From Dehalococcoidales bacterium (GTDB lineage: Bacteria; Chloroflexota; Dehalococcoidia; Dehalococcoidales; UBA5627), in NCBI GenBank assembly GCA_028706995.1, contig JAQTVR010000035.1, positions 1-9,324 on the forward strand: a stretch of 9,324 nucleotides of DNA, written 5' to 3'. A model generated the notes under the pieces. The model was not told the DNA's origin and did not search any database. It worked only from the letters and a program-made list of their open reading frames with translations. Positions 1 to 5,964 of the stretch are shown here, in pieces. The first letter of the stretch is position 1, and each line of letters begins with the position of its first letter. The position numbers were made by a program, and so were the translations under genes.

Positions 1-2
1 AA

Positions 3-320
3 TCATTTAGCTTCCGCTCCGATAATGATGCCGACAACTCTCCGGACAATGCTGTCCGTTTTATCGCCAACCGTAATATTAATAATACCTCGGGCTTTTT
101 CCTTTGATTCTTCGATCTGCTGATTCGCCTGAGATTGTGTGTTGTCTATTATGCGCTTGGCTTCCGCTTTGACTTCATCAAGACGCAGTTCTGCGGAAAC
201 TATTTGCTTACTCTCTTCACTTGCCCTGGCAAGGATCTCATTTGCCTCATTTCTGGCAAGTTCCAGAATTTTTTCAGCTTCATTTTCGATTGATTTCACT
301 CCCCCGGCTATATCTTCCAT
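3..320 (-). CDS. A/V-type ATP synthase peripheral-stalk subunit (H/G-like)
   Basis: The 105-residue protein is complete, with its stop at 3-5. It is almost entirely a charged alpha-helix: residues 8-85 are rich in Glu, Lys, Ala and Arg with heptad-like spacing, and a short conserved-looking hydrophobic C-terminal segment follows (VRRVVGIII). Length and composition match the small stalk subunit of archaeal/bacterial A/V-type ATPases (subunit H, the counterpart of eukaryotic subunit G). That subunit pairs with subunit E to form the peripheral stator linking the catalytic head to membrane subunit I. A GAAGGGG SD lies about 8 nt before the ATG. In such operons this gene usually comes first, followed by subunit I, which would lie beyond the left edge. 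F-type subunit b is less likely because there is no N-terminal membrane helix. The coiled-coil nature is certain; the family assignment is good but rests on pattern only. Confidence 0.75.
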   Translation of the reverse strand: MEDIAGGVKSIENEAEKILELARNEANEILARASEESKQIVSAELRLDEVKAEAKRIIDNTQSQANQQIEESKEKARGIINITVGDKTDSIVRRVVGIIIGAEAK

Positions 321-743
321 AGGTACCTACCCCTTCTATTATGTCTTTAGTTGTTCAAGCACACCGAATCTGATCTCTAGCCAAATATCTAGACACAGAT
401 AACATTTACAAATAATATGATTACTGACGAAGCGCTGGAGACATTGATTCTCTTATTGTAGCTACGTAGAAATTATATTCTCGGTATGGTCAAGATCACT
501 TTACATATACGCTTTGATACTCAAACTACATCTGCTCTTATTAAAGTCTCTGCCAAGCGATTGACACAAATCTTACTGCCCGTCAGTAATAACAATCAGG
601 TCAATACCATCCTTTTCGATGCACTTTTCTATTCAAAAAAACGAACAACTTCATCACCTGTTGCTCAGGTTCTTACCATACGTTCAACCTAAGTTCAATA
701 GAGGATAAAATATTGGTTTATAGTATAGCGTACAAAAAGCACC
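321..743. other. Gene-poor intergenic stretch between the ATPase subunit and accC
   Basis: No convincing intact gene is present. A 68-codon + strand frame at 486-692 has no SD and a composition unlike a folded protein, so I do not call it. On the - strand, 573-658 reads as two short protein-like segments in different frames, ending GDEVVRFF and then IEKCIEKDGIDLIVITDGQ, broken by stops. This may be a decayed gene. I could not identify a convincing promoter for the leftward ATPase gene. Confidence 0.4.
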
Positions 744-772
744 TTGACAAATTATGTGATCCCATCAGTTAT
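744..772 (+). promoter_or_regulatory. Possible sigma-70 promoter of accC
   Basis: A perfect -35 hexamer, TTGACA (744-749), is followed after 17 nt by AGTTAT, a poor -10 with only 3 of 6 consensus bases. The leader to the accC start would be about 50 nt. The -35 makes this plausible; the weak -10 keeps confidence low. Confidence 0.35.
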
Positions 773-828
773 GGCTCCGGCTCTTTATATAAGAAGCAAA
801 TAAAAGTATAATAATAAGGGAGGAAACA

Positions 829-2253
829 ATGGTCAGTAAGATATTGATAGCCAATCGCGGTGAAATCGCAATACGCATTATGCGTGCCTGCAAAGAACTG
901 GGAATAAAATCCGTAGCGGTTTATTCCGAAGTTGATAAGTATGCCCTTTTTACTAAATATGCCGACGAAGCCTATTTGCTGGGACCCGCACCGGCTTCAC
1001 AAAGCTATTTGAATATCGAGAAAATAATAGAAATTACAGGGGAATGTAATGCAGATGCCATTCATCCCGGTTACGGTTTCCTCTCTGAAAACCCAAATTT
1101 TGCCGAAGCATGTGAGAAAGCAGGAATTACATTCATAGGCCCTCCCAGCGACGTTTTGAAGATTACCGGCAATAAAGTTGCCGCCCGAAAAGAAGCCATC
1201 AAGGCCAGAGTACCTATTATAACAGGAATGGACGAATGTTCATCGGATTTAAAACACATAAAAGATATCGTCCACAAGATCGGCTATCCGGTTATTATTA
1301 AACCGGCAAACGGAGGCGGTGGTATCGGGATGAGTATTATTCACTCGGAAGACGAGCTTGAAAAAGCCATCGCCATCTCTTCATCTATTGCTCAGTCCAC
1401 TTTTGGTATCAAAAATATCTATATTGAGAAGTATATCGAGCATCCACGCCATATAGAATTTCAGATACTGGCTGATAAACACGGCAATATTGTCCACCTG
1501 GGAGAACGTGAATGCAGCATACAGAGAAATTACGGCAAGATCATTGAAGAGTCACCGTCAGTAGCCTTGAATGCAAAAATACGCCAGCAGATGGGTAAAC
1601 AGGCAGTTAAACTTGCCCGTTCCATCAATTATATCGGCGCAGGAACCGTTGAGTTTATTTACTCCAAGGGTGATTACTACTTCCTGGAAGTTAACGCCCG
1701 CATCCAGGTAGAGCACGGAGTTACCGAGATGGTTACCGGAATCGACCTGGTTAAAGAGCAAATAAGGATCGCTTCCGACCTGCCGCTGTCCGTTCGTCAA
1801 AAGGATGTACAGTTGCATGGCTGGGCTATTGAATGCCGCATCAATGCCGAAGATCCGATGAGGAATTTCATGCCCTCGCCCGGAAAACTCAGGGGTTATC
1901 GTTCACCCGGAGGTGTCGGTATTCGAGTCGACTCCGGCGTTCATAACGGTTATACCATCCCCGATTGTTATCACCCGATGATCTCCAAGTTGATTGCCCA
2001 TGGAAGAGATCGCAACGAAACTATCCTGCGTATGCGCCGTGCCCTTTATGAATATATAATTGTGGGGGTCAAGACCAATATTATTCTCCATAAAGTCATC
2101 ATGGAAAATCCCCGTTTCGTCTCCGGAGACCTGGAAACAGGTTTTATACAACGCGAGACCGGATTACAGGTAAATATGAGAAGAATTACTGAAAGGGATA
2201 ATCCGCTCATCGAACGGCTTTCCGAGATATTTAACTTCAAGGAAGAATCTTAA
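829..2253 (+). CDS. accC: Biotin carboxylase subunit (acetyl-CoA/pyruvate carboxylase type)
   Basis: This 474-residue ATP-grasp enzyme carboxylates biotin on a carrier protein using ATP and bicarbonate. The biotin carboxylase N-domain is about residues 1-114 (KILIANRGEIAIR, HPGYGFLSEN), the ATP-grasp domain about 115-320 and the C-domain about 330-440. By alignment to E. coli AccC with an offset of one, the catalytic and ATP/Mg residues are present: K116, K158, H208, K237, E275, E287, N289, R291, E295 and R337. It is slightly longer than the usual ~450 residues but has no biotinyl domain, so it is a separate subunit. GGGAGG lies 5 nt before the ATG. Oddities are the glycine loop, KPANGGGGIGM rather than a KASAGGGGRGM-like loop, and QRNYGK in place of QRRHQK. 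No carrier or carboxyltransferase gene is nearby, so acetyl-CoA, propionyl-CoA or pyruvate carboxylation cannot be chosen. Confidence 0.9.
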   Translation: MVSKILIANRGEIAIRIMRACKELGIKSVAVYSEVDKYALFTKYADEAYLLGPAPASQSYLNIEKIIEITGECNADAIHPGYGFLSENPNFAEACEKAGITFIGPPSDVLKITGNKVAARKEAIKARVPIITGMDECSSDLKHIKDIVHKIGYPVIIKPANGGGGIGMSIIHSEDELEKAIAISSSIAQSTFGIKNIYIEKYIEHPRHIEFQILADKHGNIVHLGERECSIQRNYGKIIEESPSVALNAKIRQQMGKQAVKLARSINYIGAGTVEFIYSKGDYYFLEVNARIQVEHGVTEMVTGIDLVKEQIRIASDLPLSVRQKDVQLHGWAIECRINAEDPMRNFMPSPGKLRGYRSPGGVGIRVDSGVHNGYTIPDCYHPMISKLIAHGRDRNETILRMRRALYEYIIVGVKTNIILHKVIMENPRFVSGDLETGFIQRETGLQVNMRRITERDNPLIERLSEIFNFKEES

Positions 2254-2254
2254 A

Positions 2255-2452
2255 TTTGATAATAAGGAAATCGGAATATCACCTGAAGATATGGATATAA
2301 AGACCGCCCTTGAATGGTTAATATCGAATCAGCAGGAAAATGGCTTATGGAAAACATCATATTCTAGAATTCATAAAGCGCTGGTTAATAAAAAGACCGA
2401 TTAATTGAAGTTATGGATTACTCTGGCTATATGTAGAATATTGAGAAACTGA
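2255..2452 (+). pseudogene. C-terminal remnant of an alpha/alpha-toroid (QW-repeat) protein
   Basis: One reading frame starting just after the accC stop gives a protein-like peptide containing TALEWLISNQQENGLW. This fits the QW motif of terpene-cyclase/prenyltransferase-type alpha/alpha toroids (aromatic-Leu-x3-Gln-x(2-5)-Gly-x-Trp). The frame meets TAA at 2402-2404 but continues in the same phase as LKLWITLAICRILRN up to TGA at 2450-2452. From memory, the end of a family of ~250-300-residue toroid-like proteins in Chloroflexota and other anaerobes looks like this: one QW-type repeat, a polar linker and a final WxTLxxxRxLK helix. Only the last ~65 residues remain, and the N-terminal part is missing. 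The start of homology abuts the accC stop, so a deletion or recombination junction probably lies at about 2240-2265. An ATG at 2291 could give a 37-residue peptide, but it has no good SD. Confidence 0.6.
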
Positions 2453-2480
2453 AATTTAATAATGGTTTTCATCCCCGTAA

Positions 2481-2507
2481 TCCAGTTCATATTCCTCACT
2501 AACTGGA
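2481..2507 (+). repeat. Inverted repeat overlapping an SD-like sequence
   Basis: TCCAGTT (2481-2487) and AACTGGA (2501-2507) are perfect 7-bp complements separated by 13 nt. The right arm covers part of the GGAGG SD (2505-2509) of the small ORF that starts at 2517. A second short inverted repeat, TGGAG-GT-CTCCA (2504-2515), overlaps it. The structure could hide the ribosome binding site, or it could be fortuitous. Confidence 0.3.
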
Positions 2508-2516
2508 GGTCTCCAA

Positions 2517-2618
2517 ATGCAACCTATTAAAACGAACTCCTTGACCCGTTGCAATCGATGGATAACGATTATTAATACGAAGTATTATAGCATCCCTGCA
2601 TGCCAAATAGAGCCTTAA
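2517..2618 (+). CDS. Possible 33-residue small ORF, unidentified
   Basis: An ATG sits 7 nt after a good GGAGG SD and opens a 33-residue frame, beginning MQPIKTNSLTRCNRW and ending with TAA at 2616-2618. The product would be basic and cysteine-containing with no domain I recognise. It overlaps the 3' end of the convergent cyclodeaminase gene by 4 nt. The opposite strand carries a competing 32-codon frame at 2456-2554 (TTG start) with a plausible acidic ending, VSEEYELDYGDENHY. At most one is likely to be real, and either may be a remnant. The SD favours this one; the lack of any family support keeps it doubtful. Confidence 0.2.
   Translation: MQPIKTNSLTRCNRWITIINTKYYSIPACQIEP
2573..2587. repeat. 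Small AT-rich palindrome near the end of the cyclodeaminase gene
   Basis: TAATAC-GAA-GTATTA is a perfect 6-bp inverted repeat with a 3-nt loop. It lies 28 nt beyond the stop of the leftward gene at 2615. It has no T-tract on either side, so it is at best a weak transcription end for that gene. Confidence 0.25.
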
Positions 2619-3583
2619 TTAGATACTCCTATCATATCAATAGACATATAACTGCCCGATTTTTTAGCCTTCTCATATATTAGCTTCGCCACAGCTAGAT
2701 CTTCAATAGCGACTCCTGTGGAATCGAAAACAGTGATTTCACTATTATCCCCTCTGCCTTGCTTACTGCCAATTATTATTTCTCCTGAAGTGCCGTAGAT
2801 TTCACTGATATTATATATCCCCTTTTTTAAAGGAACATTTATTTCCCCTGCAGCATAAGCCTGTTTTAAATCATCGATAACTACCATGGCTTCTTTTAAT
2901 ATTACCGGATCCAGTTCTTCCTTACCCGCCGCATCTGCACCAACAGCATTTATATGTGTCCCCTGGATAATCCATTCTCTTTTCAGAAATGGTATACATG
3001 CCGTGGTCAAGGTACACACTATATCGGAACCAGCTGTTTCTTCCAGCGAACAGGCTTTAATATTATGTCCGGAAAAGAAATCGATTAATTTTTTCTCGGC
3101 CTCTCTGGAACAATCATAAACTCTGATTAGCTTTAAATCGAATAGTTGCGCATGAGCCTCAATCTGTGTGTAAGCCTGGCGCCCGGCACCAATAATACCT
3201 AAAAATTGTGAATCCCGACGTGCCAGATATTTTGAGGCAATTGCAGATATAGCGCCAGTTCGATACGCAGTAATATCCGAAGCATCCATTACAGCTAACG
3301 GATAACCTGTTTCCGGGTCGTTATAAATCATAATAGCCATTACGGTAGGCAAACCCAGCGATGAATTCTGAGTATGTACGTTTACCCATTTCACGCCGGC
3401 AGCTCCCGGTAACGCAGCCGGCATAGCCCGAAAATCCCCTTTATCAACAACTAAATATGATTTGGACGGCATACTCCCTTTATCTTGCATCCAATCGATA
3501 AAGGCCTGCTCTACTACTTCAATAACTTCACGCATATCGAGTAAACCACATACAGCTTCCTTATTTAAAATAATTGTATGCAT
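2615..3583 (-). CDS. Ornithine cyclodeaminase / alanine dehydrogenase family protein (mu-crystallin family)
   Basis: With the start at 3583 the protein has 322 residues, a typical length for this family; I recall the Archaeoglobus alanine dehydrogenase as similar. I prefer this ATG over one 11 codons upstream because AGGGGGTGAG lies just before it, inside the longer frame. The substrate half has FRAMP (R52), GVKW (K65) and RTGA (R108). The Rossmann NAD-binding loop is GIIGAGRQA (129-137), and the catalytic Asp is in NAVGAD (D217). Family members convert ornithine to proline plus ammonia, interconvert alanine and pyruvate, or reduce cyclic imines; the sequence alone does not decide which. The gene diverges from the HAD-PEBP unit across a 233-bp gap and is monocistronic here. 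Confidence 0.88.
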   Translation of the reverse strand: MHTIILNKEAVCGLLDMREVIEVVEQAFIDWMQDKGSMPSKSYLVVDKGDFRAMPAALPGAAGVKWVNVHTQNSSLGLPTVMAIMIYNDPETGYPLAVMDASDITAYRTGAISAIASKYLARRDSQFLGIIGAGRQAYTQIEAHAQLFDLKLIRVYDCSREAEKKLIDFFSGHNIKACSLEETAGSDIVCTLTTACIPFLKREWIIQGTHINAVGADAAGKEELDPVILKEAMVVIDDLKQAYAAGEINVPLKKGIYNISEIYGTSGEIIIGSKQGRGDNSEITVFDSTGVAIEDLAVAKLIYEKAKKSGSYMSIDMIGVSN

Positions 3584-3758
3584 ATTCTCACCCCCTGTAG
3601 GACTTATCCGGTCCATTAATTGAATGAATCACTAATTTAATAATACCACAACTTATAAACAGGGCAGACGCTATATGAAATGAATTTTTTATCTTAACAA
3701 ACCTGTTTAAAAAGAAACGACTAATTTTACCAGGAGACAACTGAGACACCCTAGAGCC

Positions 3759-3788
3759 TTTACAGAACGGAGTTTTATAGACTACAAT
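3759..3788 (+). promoter_or_regulatory. Sigma-70-type promoter of the HAD-PEBP unit
   Basis: TTTACA (3759-3764, 5 of 6 consensus) and TACAAT (3783-3788, 5 of 6) are spaced by 18 nt. Transcription would begin near 3795 and give a leader of about 22 nt that keeps the GGGAG SD at 3805-3809. Confidence 0.55.
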
Positions 3789-3816
3789 ACAAATATCGGG
3801 TTCAGGGAGATATTTT

Positions 3817-4518
3817 ATGATAAAAGCAGTATTTTTTGACATGTACAATACCCTCATTTGCTACGACCCTCCGCGAGAAGAAAGTCAAGCCAAAGCTCTG
3901 AAAAATTTCGGCTTCGATATAAAACCGGAGGCTCTTGCCTTGCCGATAATTGCCGGCGATGAGTTCTTCTATGAGGAAAATGCCCGACTCCCCCTTGCCA
4001 AACGTAGCGAGGAAGAAAGAAGAAAACTCTGGTCAAAATATGAAATGATCATGCTGGAAGAAGCCGGGATCACACCCACAAAAGAGCTCTTAGGTTTGAT
4101 GCTTGGGGAAATGAAAAACTTCAAGTATGAGATGGTTCTCTATAAGGATGTCATTCCCGCTTTAACTGAGATTAAGAAAAAAGGTCTTGTCACAGGACTT
4201 ATTTCTAACGTAGATAAGGATATTACCGCTATGCTGGAAAAGCTTAAGATATTTTCTCTATTAGAGATAGTAATTACCTCTCAGGATGCAGGATTTACCA
4301 AACCGCATCCTGAGATATTCCAAGCCGCGATTAAGAAAGCCGAAATCGATGCTAAGGAAGCTATATATATAGGCGACCAGTATAAAATCGATGTGCTCGG
4401 AGCCAATAATGCAGGAATGTCAGGGGTTCTGTTAGACCGAATGGATTATTATAAAAACAACGGCATAAAAGAGCCGAGGATTCGAAGTCTTCAACAGATT
4501 ACGGAGCTTTTATCATAA
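3817..4518 (+). CDS. HAD-superfamily hydrolase with a DxYxT nucleophile motif
   Basis: This 233-residue cytosolic protein has a C1-type helical cap at about residues 15-100. Motif I is VFFDMYNTL, with nucleophile D8 and Tyr at position 10 where phosphatases carry the acid/base Asp. Motif II is LISN (S130), motif III is TKPHPEIF (K162), and motif IV is IGDQYKIDVLGA (D187, D192). A Tyr two residues after the nucleophile is characteristic of L-2-haloacid dehalogenases (DAYGT), but motif IV here keeps the phosphatase-like GDx4D acidic pair. The substrate is therefore open: dehalogenase, phosphatase or an unstudied branch. GGGAG lies 7 nt before the ATG. The PEBP gene follows 40 nt downstream on the same strand, probably in one transcript. 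Confidence 0.85.
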   Translation: MIKAVFFDMYNTLICYDPPREESQAKALKNFGFDIKPEALALPIIAGDEFFYEENARLPLAKRSEEERRKLWSKYEMIMLEEAGITPTKELLGLMLGEMKNFKYEMVLYKDVIPALTEIKKKGLVTGLISNVDKDITAMLEKLKIFSLLEIVITSQDAGFTKPHPEIFQAAIKKAEIDAKEAIYIGDQYKIDVLGANNAGMSGVLLDRMDYYKNNGIKEPRIRSLQQITELLS

Positions 4519-4558
4519 ACTATCAGGTTAATTTTATAACTTACGGGAGGTGCATATT

Positions 4559-5026
4559 ATGTTAACTATATCCAGCCCTGAGTTTAAAAATAACGAGAAT
4601 ATCCCGCCCAGGTTTACCGGCGAAGGTAAAGGTGTCTCCCCTGCCCTTGTATGGGAAAATGTGCCCCCAAACACCAAATCCCTTGCCATGATAATGGATG
4701 ACCCCGACGCCCCATCCGGACTATTCACCCACTGGATAATATTCAACATCCCGCCTGATAGCAAAGTACTTAAAGAAGCTATACCAAACATCCCCCAACT
4801 TCCTGACGGCTCCTTACAGGGAGAAAATACATCCGGAAGTATCGGATACTATGGCCCCTTCCCTCCGGTAGGCCCCCGGCACCGCTATCAGTTCACTATC
4901 TATGCCTTAGACCAGAAACTTAATATTAAAGCCGGGGCTTCAAGACAACAGCTAGATCAAGCTATGAAAGGGCATGTTATCGAACAAAACCGATTGACCG
5001 GCACATACCAGAGGGGACGAAAGTAA
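4559..5026 (+). CDS. YbhB/YbcL family Raf-kinase-inhibitor-like protein (PEBP fold)
   Basis: The 155-residue protein carries both signatures of the bacterial phosphatidylethanolamine-binding-protein fold. These are DDPDAPSG followed by THWIIFNIP (residues 47-64, with ligand-pocket D50 and H58) and GPFPPVGPRHRY (99-110). No signal peptide is present, so it should be cytosolic. A GTG at 4550 is in frame, but it is the last base of the GGGAGG SD (4545-4550); the ATG at 4559, 8 nt downstream of that SD, is the real start. Length is normal for the family. The molecular role of bacterial PEBPs is mostly unsettled, and anion or small-ligand binding is inferred from structures. It follows the HAD gene by 40 nt and is probably co-transcribed. 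Confidence 0.9.
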   Translation: MLTISSPEFKNNENIPPRFTGEGKGVSPALVWENVPPNTKSLAMIMDDPDAPSGLFTHWIIFNIPPDSKVLKEAIPNIPQLPDGSLQGENTSGSIGYYGPFPPVGPRHRYQFTIYALDQKLNIKAGASRQQLDQAMKGHVIEQNRLTGTYQRGRK

Positions 5027-5043
5027 GAGAGAGCGATCTCTCT
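5026..5043 (+). terminator. GNRA-loop hairpin at the end of the PEBP gene
   Basis: AGAGAGA-GCGA-TCTCTCT is a perfect 7-bp stem closed by GCGA, a GNRA tetraloop. The first stem base is the last base of the TAA stop. The downstream sequence (ATCCCCAAAATTATTC) lacks a solid T-run, so this may be a weak terminator or a 3'-end stabiliser. Confidence 0.4.
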
Positions 5044-5140
5044 ATCCCCAAAATTATTCTTACCCTTTCCATTTCCTTAAAAATATACGCTAATTTCTTA
5101 TGCAAGATTAAACCTTCGAAGAGCATTCAGGGACGTAAGA

Positions 5141-5149
5141 TGTTATAAT
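5141..5149 (+). promoter_or_regulatory. Extended -10 promoter of the exonuclease gene
   Basis: TGT-TATAAT is a perfect -10 hexamer (5144-5149) with the TG extension. No recognisable -35 lies at the expected distance, which is tolerated at extended -10 promoters. The predicted start near 5156 leaves a leader of about 23 nt. Confidence 0.5.
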
Positions 5150-5178
5150 ATGGATAATTTATTTCTAAAGGCAAATTA

Positions 5179-5670
5179 TTGGAATCCTGTATCGAAGCAT
5201 ATCTGGATATTGAAACAACGGGGCTTTCACCGATCGATGATGAGATTACCGTAGTCGGGATTCATATATGCAACGAGAACGATACGCAATTTATACAGTT
5301 GGTCGGTGACGGCATAACATCTGATAAGATACTTGAAGCATTGGAAGGCGTAGATGTAATACATACTTATAACGGCAGCCGATTCGACCTGCCGTTTATA
5401 TATTGCCGGCTGGGTATTAACCTGGCTGAAATGTTCAAACACCGTGATCTTATGCAGGACTGCTGGAACAGGAGCCTGTACGGCGGGTTCAAGTCCGTGG
5501 AGAAACAACTGGGCATAAAAAGAAACCTGACGGAGATAAACGGTTTTGAAGCAGTAAGATTATGGTGGCTTTATGTAAATTACTACGATAATAACGCTCT
5601 TAAGTTGCTTCTTGAATATAATAAAGAAGATGTGGTGAATTTGAAAGCTCTTAAAGATAAGCTATTATAA
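5179..5670 (+). CDS. RNase H-fold 3'-5' exonuclease-like protein, YprB type
   Basis: This 163-residue protein has the DEDD exonuclease motifs in order: YLDIETTGL (D10, E12), HTYNGSRFDLP (N65, D70) and YNKEDVVNL (Y147, D151). KSVEKQLGIK (105-114) is typical of the YprB_RNaseH-like family. The predicted activity is metal-dependent 3'-5' hydrolysis of nucleic acid; the biological substrate is unknown. The start is TTG at 5179 with AAAGG 7 nt upstream. No ATG is available in this frame, because a stop at 5155-5157 closes it above. The TTG start may limit translation. Many YprB proteins are longer with extra C-terminal repeats; this one is close to the bare catalytic domain. The next feature on this strand is the tRNA gene, which has its own promoter. 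Confidence 0.85.
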   Translation: MESCIEAYLDIETTGLSPIDDEITVVGIHICNENDTQFIQLVGDGITSDKILEALEGVDVIHTYNGSRFDLPFIYCRLGINLAEMFKHRDLMQDCWNRSLYGGFKSVEKQLGIKRNLTEINGFEAVRLWWLYVNYYDNNALKLLLEYNKEDVVNLKALKDKLL

Positions 5671-5690
5671 ATTTACACGATAACTTGACC

Positions 5691-5719
5691 TTGACCACAG
5701 GTAATACTCAATATATAAT
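5691..5719 (+). promoter_or_regulatory. Canonical sigma-70 promoter for tRNA-Val
   Basis: TTGACC (5691-5696, 5 of 6) and TATAAT (5714-5719, 6 of 6) are separated by exactly 17 nt. Transcription would start near 5726, about 96 nt before the mature tRNA 5' end, so a long 5' leader must be removed. A second TTGACC copy sits immediately upstream at 5685-5690. Confidence 0.7.
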
Positions 5720-5821
5720 TCCATTAAGCGCAAAAATATAGTGGTGCTTTTATAGATGGCAAAACCCTTTTCTCGATAGTCTTCTGTTTGTGCTGTTATT
5801 TAACTCAGACACGATTTTCAA

Positions 5822-5897
5822 GGGCGATTAGCTCAGTGGTTAGAGCGCTTGCTTCACACGCAAGAGGTCACCGGTTCAAGTCCAGTATCGCCCACCA
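5822..5897 (+). tRNA. tRNA-Val (anticodon CAC)
   Basis: The 76-nt cloverleaf folds fully: acceptor GGGCGAT/ATCGCCC, D-stem GCTC/GAGC with GG in the loop, anticodon stem CTTGC/GCAAG with loop TTCACAC, variable loop AGGTC and T-loop TTCAAGT. The discriminator is A and CCA is encoded. The anticodon CAC (5855-5857) reads GUG valine codons. The T-stem ACCGG/CCAGT has one C-A mismatch at positions 51-63; the other 20 stem pairs are canonical. No neighbouring copy of the tRNA 3' end was seen, so there is no sign of integration here. Confidence 0.96.
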
Positions 5898-5930
5898 TTA
5901 AAGCTGGGGCTGTTGGTTGTGACTCCTTGT

Positions 5931-5959
5931 TTGACAAATCGGCTCAGGCGTGGTTAAAT
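5931..5959 (+). promoter_or_regulatory. Promoter-like sequence without an obvious + strand gene
   Basis: A perfect TTGACA (5931-5936) is followed after 17 nt by TTAAAT (4 of 6). No + strand gene follows before the palindrome at 6546. It may be fortuitous, or it may drive a short or antisense transcript across the membrane-protein gene. Confidence 0.2.
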
Positions 5960-5964
5960 CTAAA

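Noticed and set aside
139..402. 87-codon + strand ORF over the ATPase subunit
   Set aside because: It is antisense to a clear coiled-coil ATPase subunit, and its Ser/Ala/Leu-rich composition mirrors the Glu/Lys/Ala codons of that gene.
486..692. 68-codon + strand ORF (MVKITLHIRFDTQ...)
   Set aside because: It has no SD, a low-complexity Ser/Thr-rich composition and no recognisable family; the opposite strand looks more protein-like.
1071..2240. Four - strand ORFs inside accC
   Set aside because: They are antisense shadows of a well-conserved biotin carboxylase.
3588..4036. - strand ORFs across the cyclodeaminase-HAD gap and the HAD start
   Set aside because: They have no SD or family and overlap the promoter and 5' end of a clear gene.
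5725..5750. AAGCGC...GTGCTTTT as an intrinsic terminator before the tRNA
   Set aside because: The stem is only 6 bp with a G-T pair and a 12-nt loop, and it lies just downstream of the tRNA promoter, where termination would make no sense.
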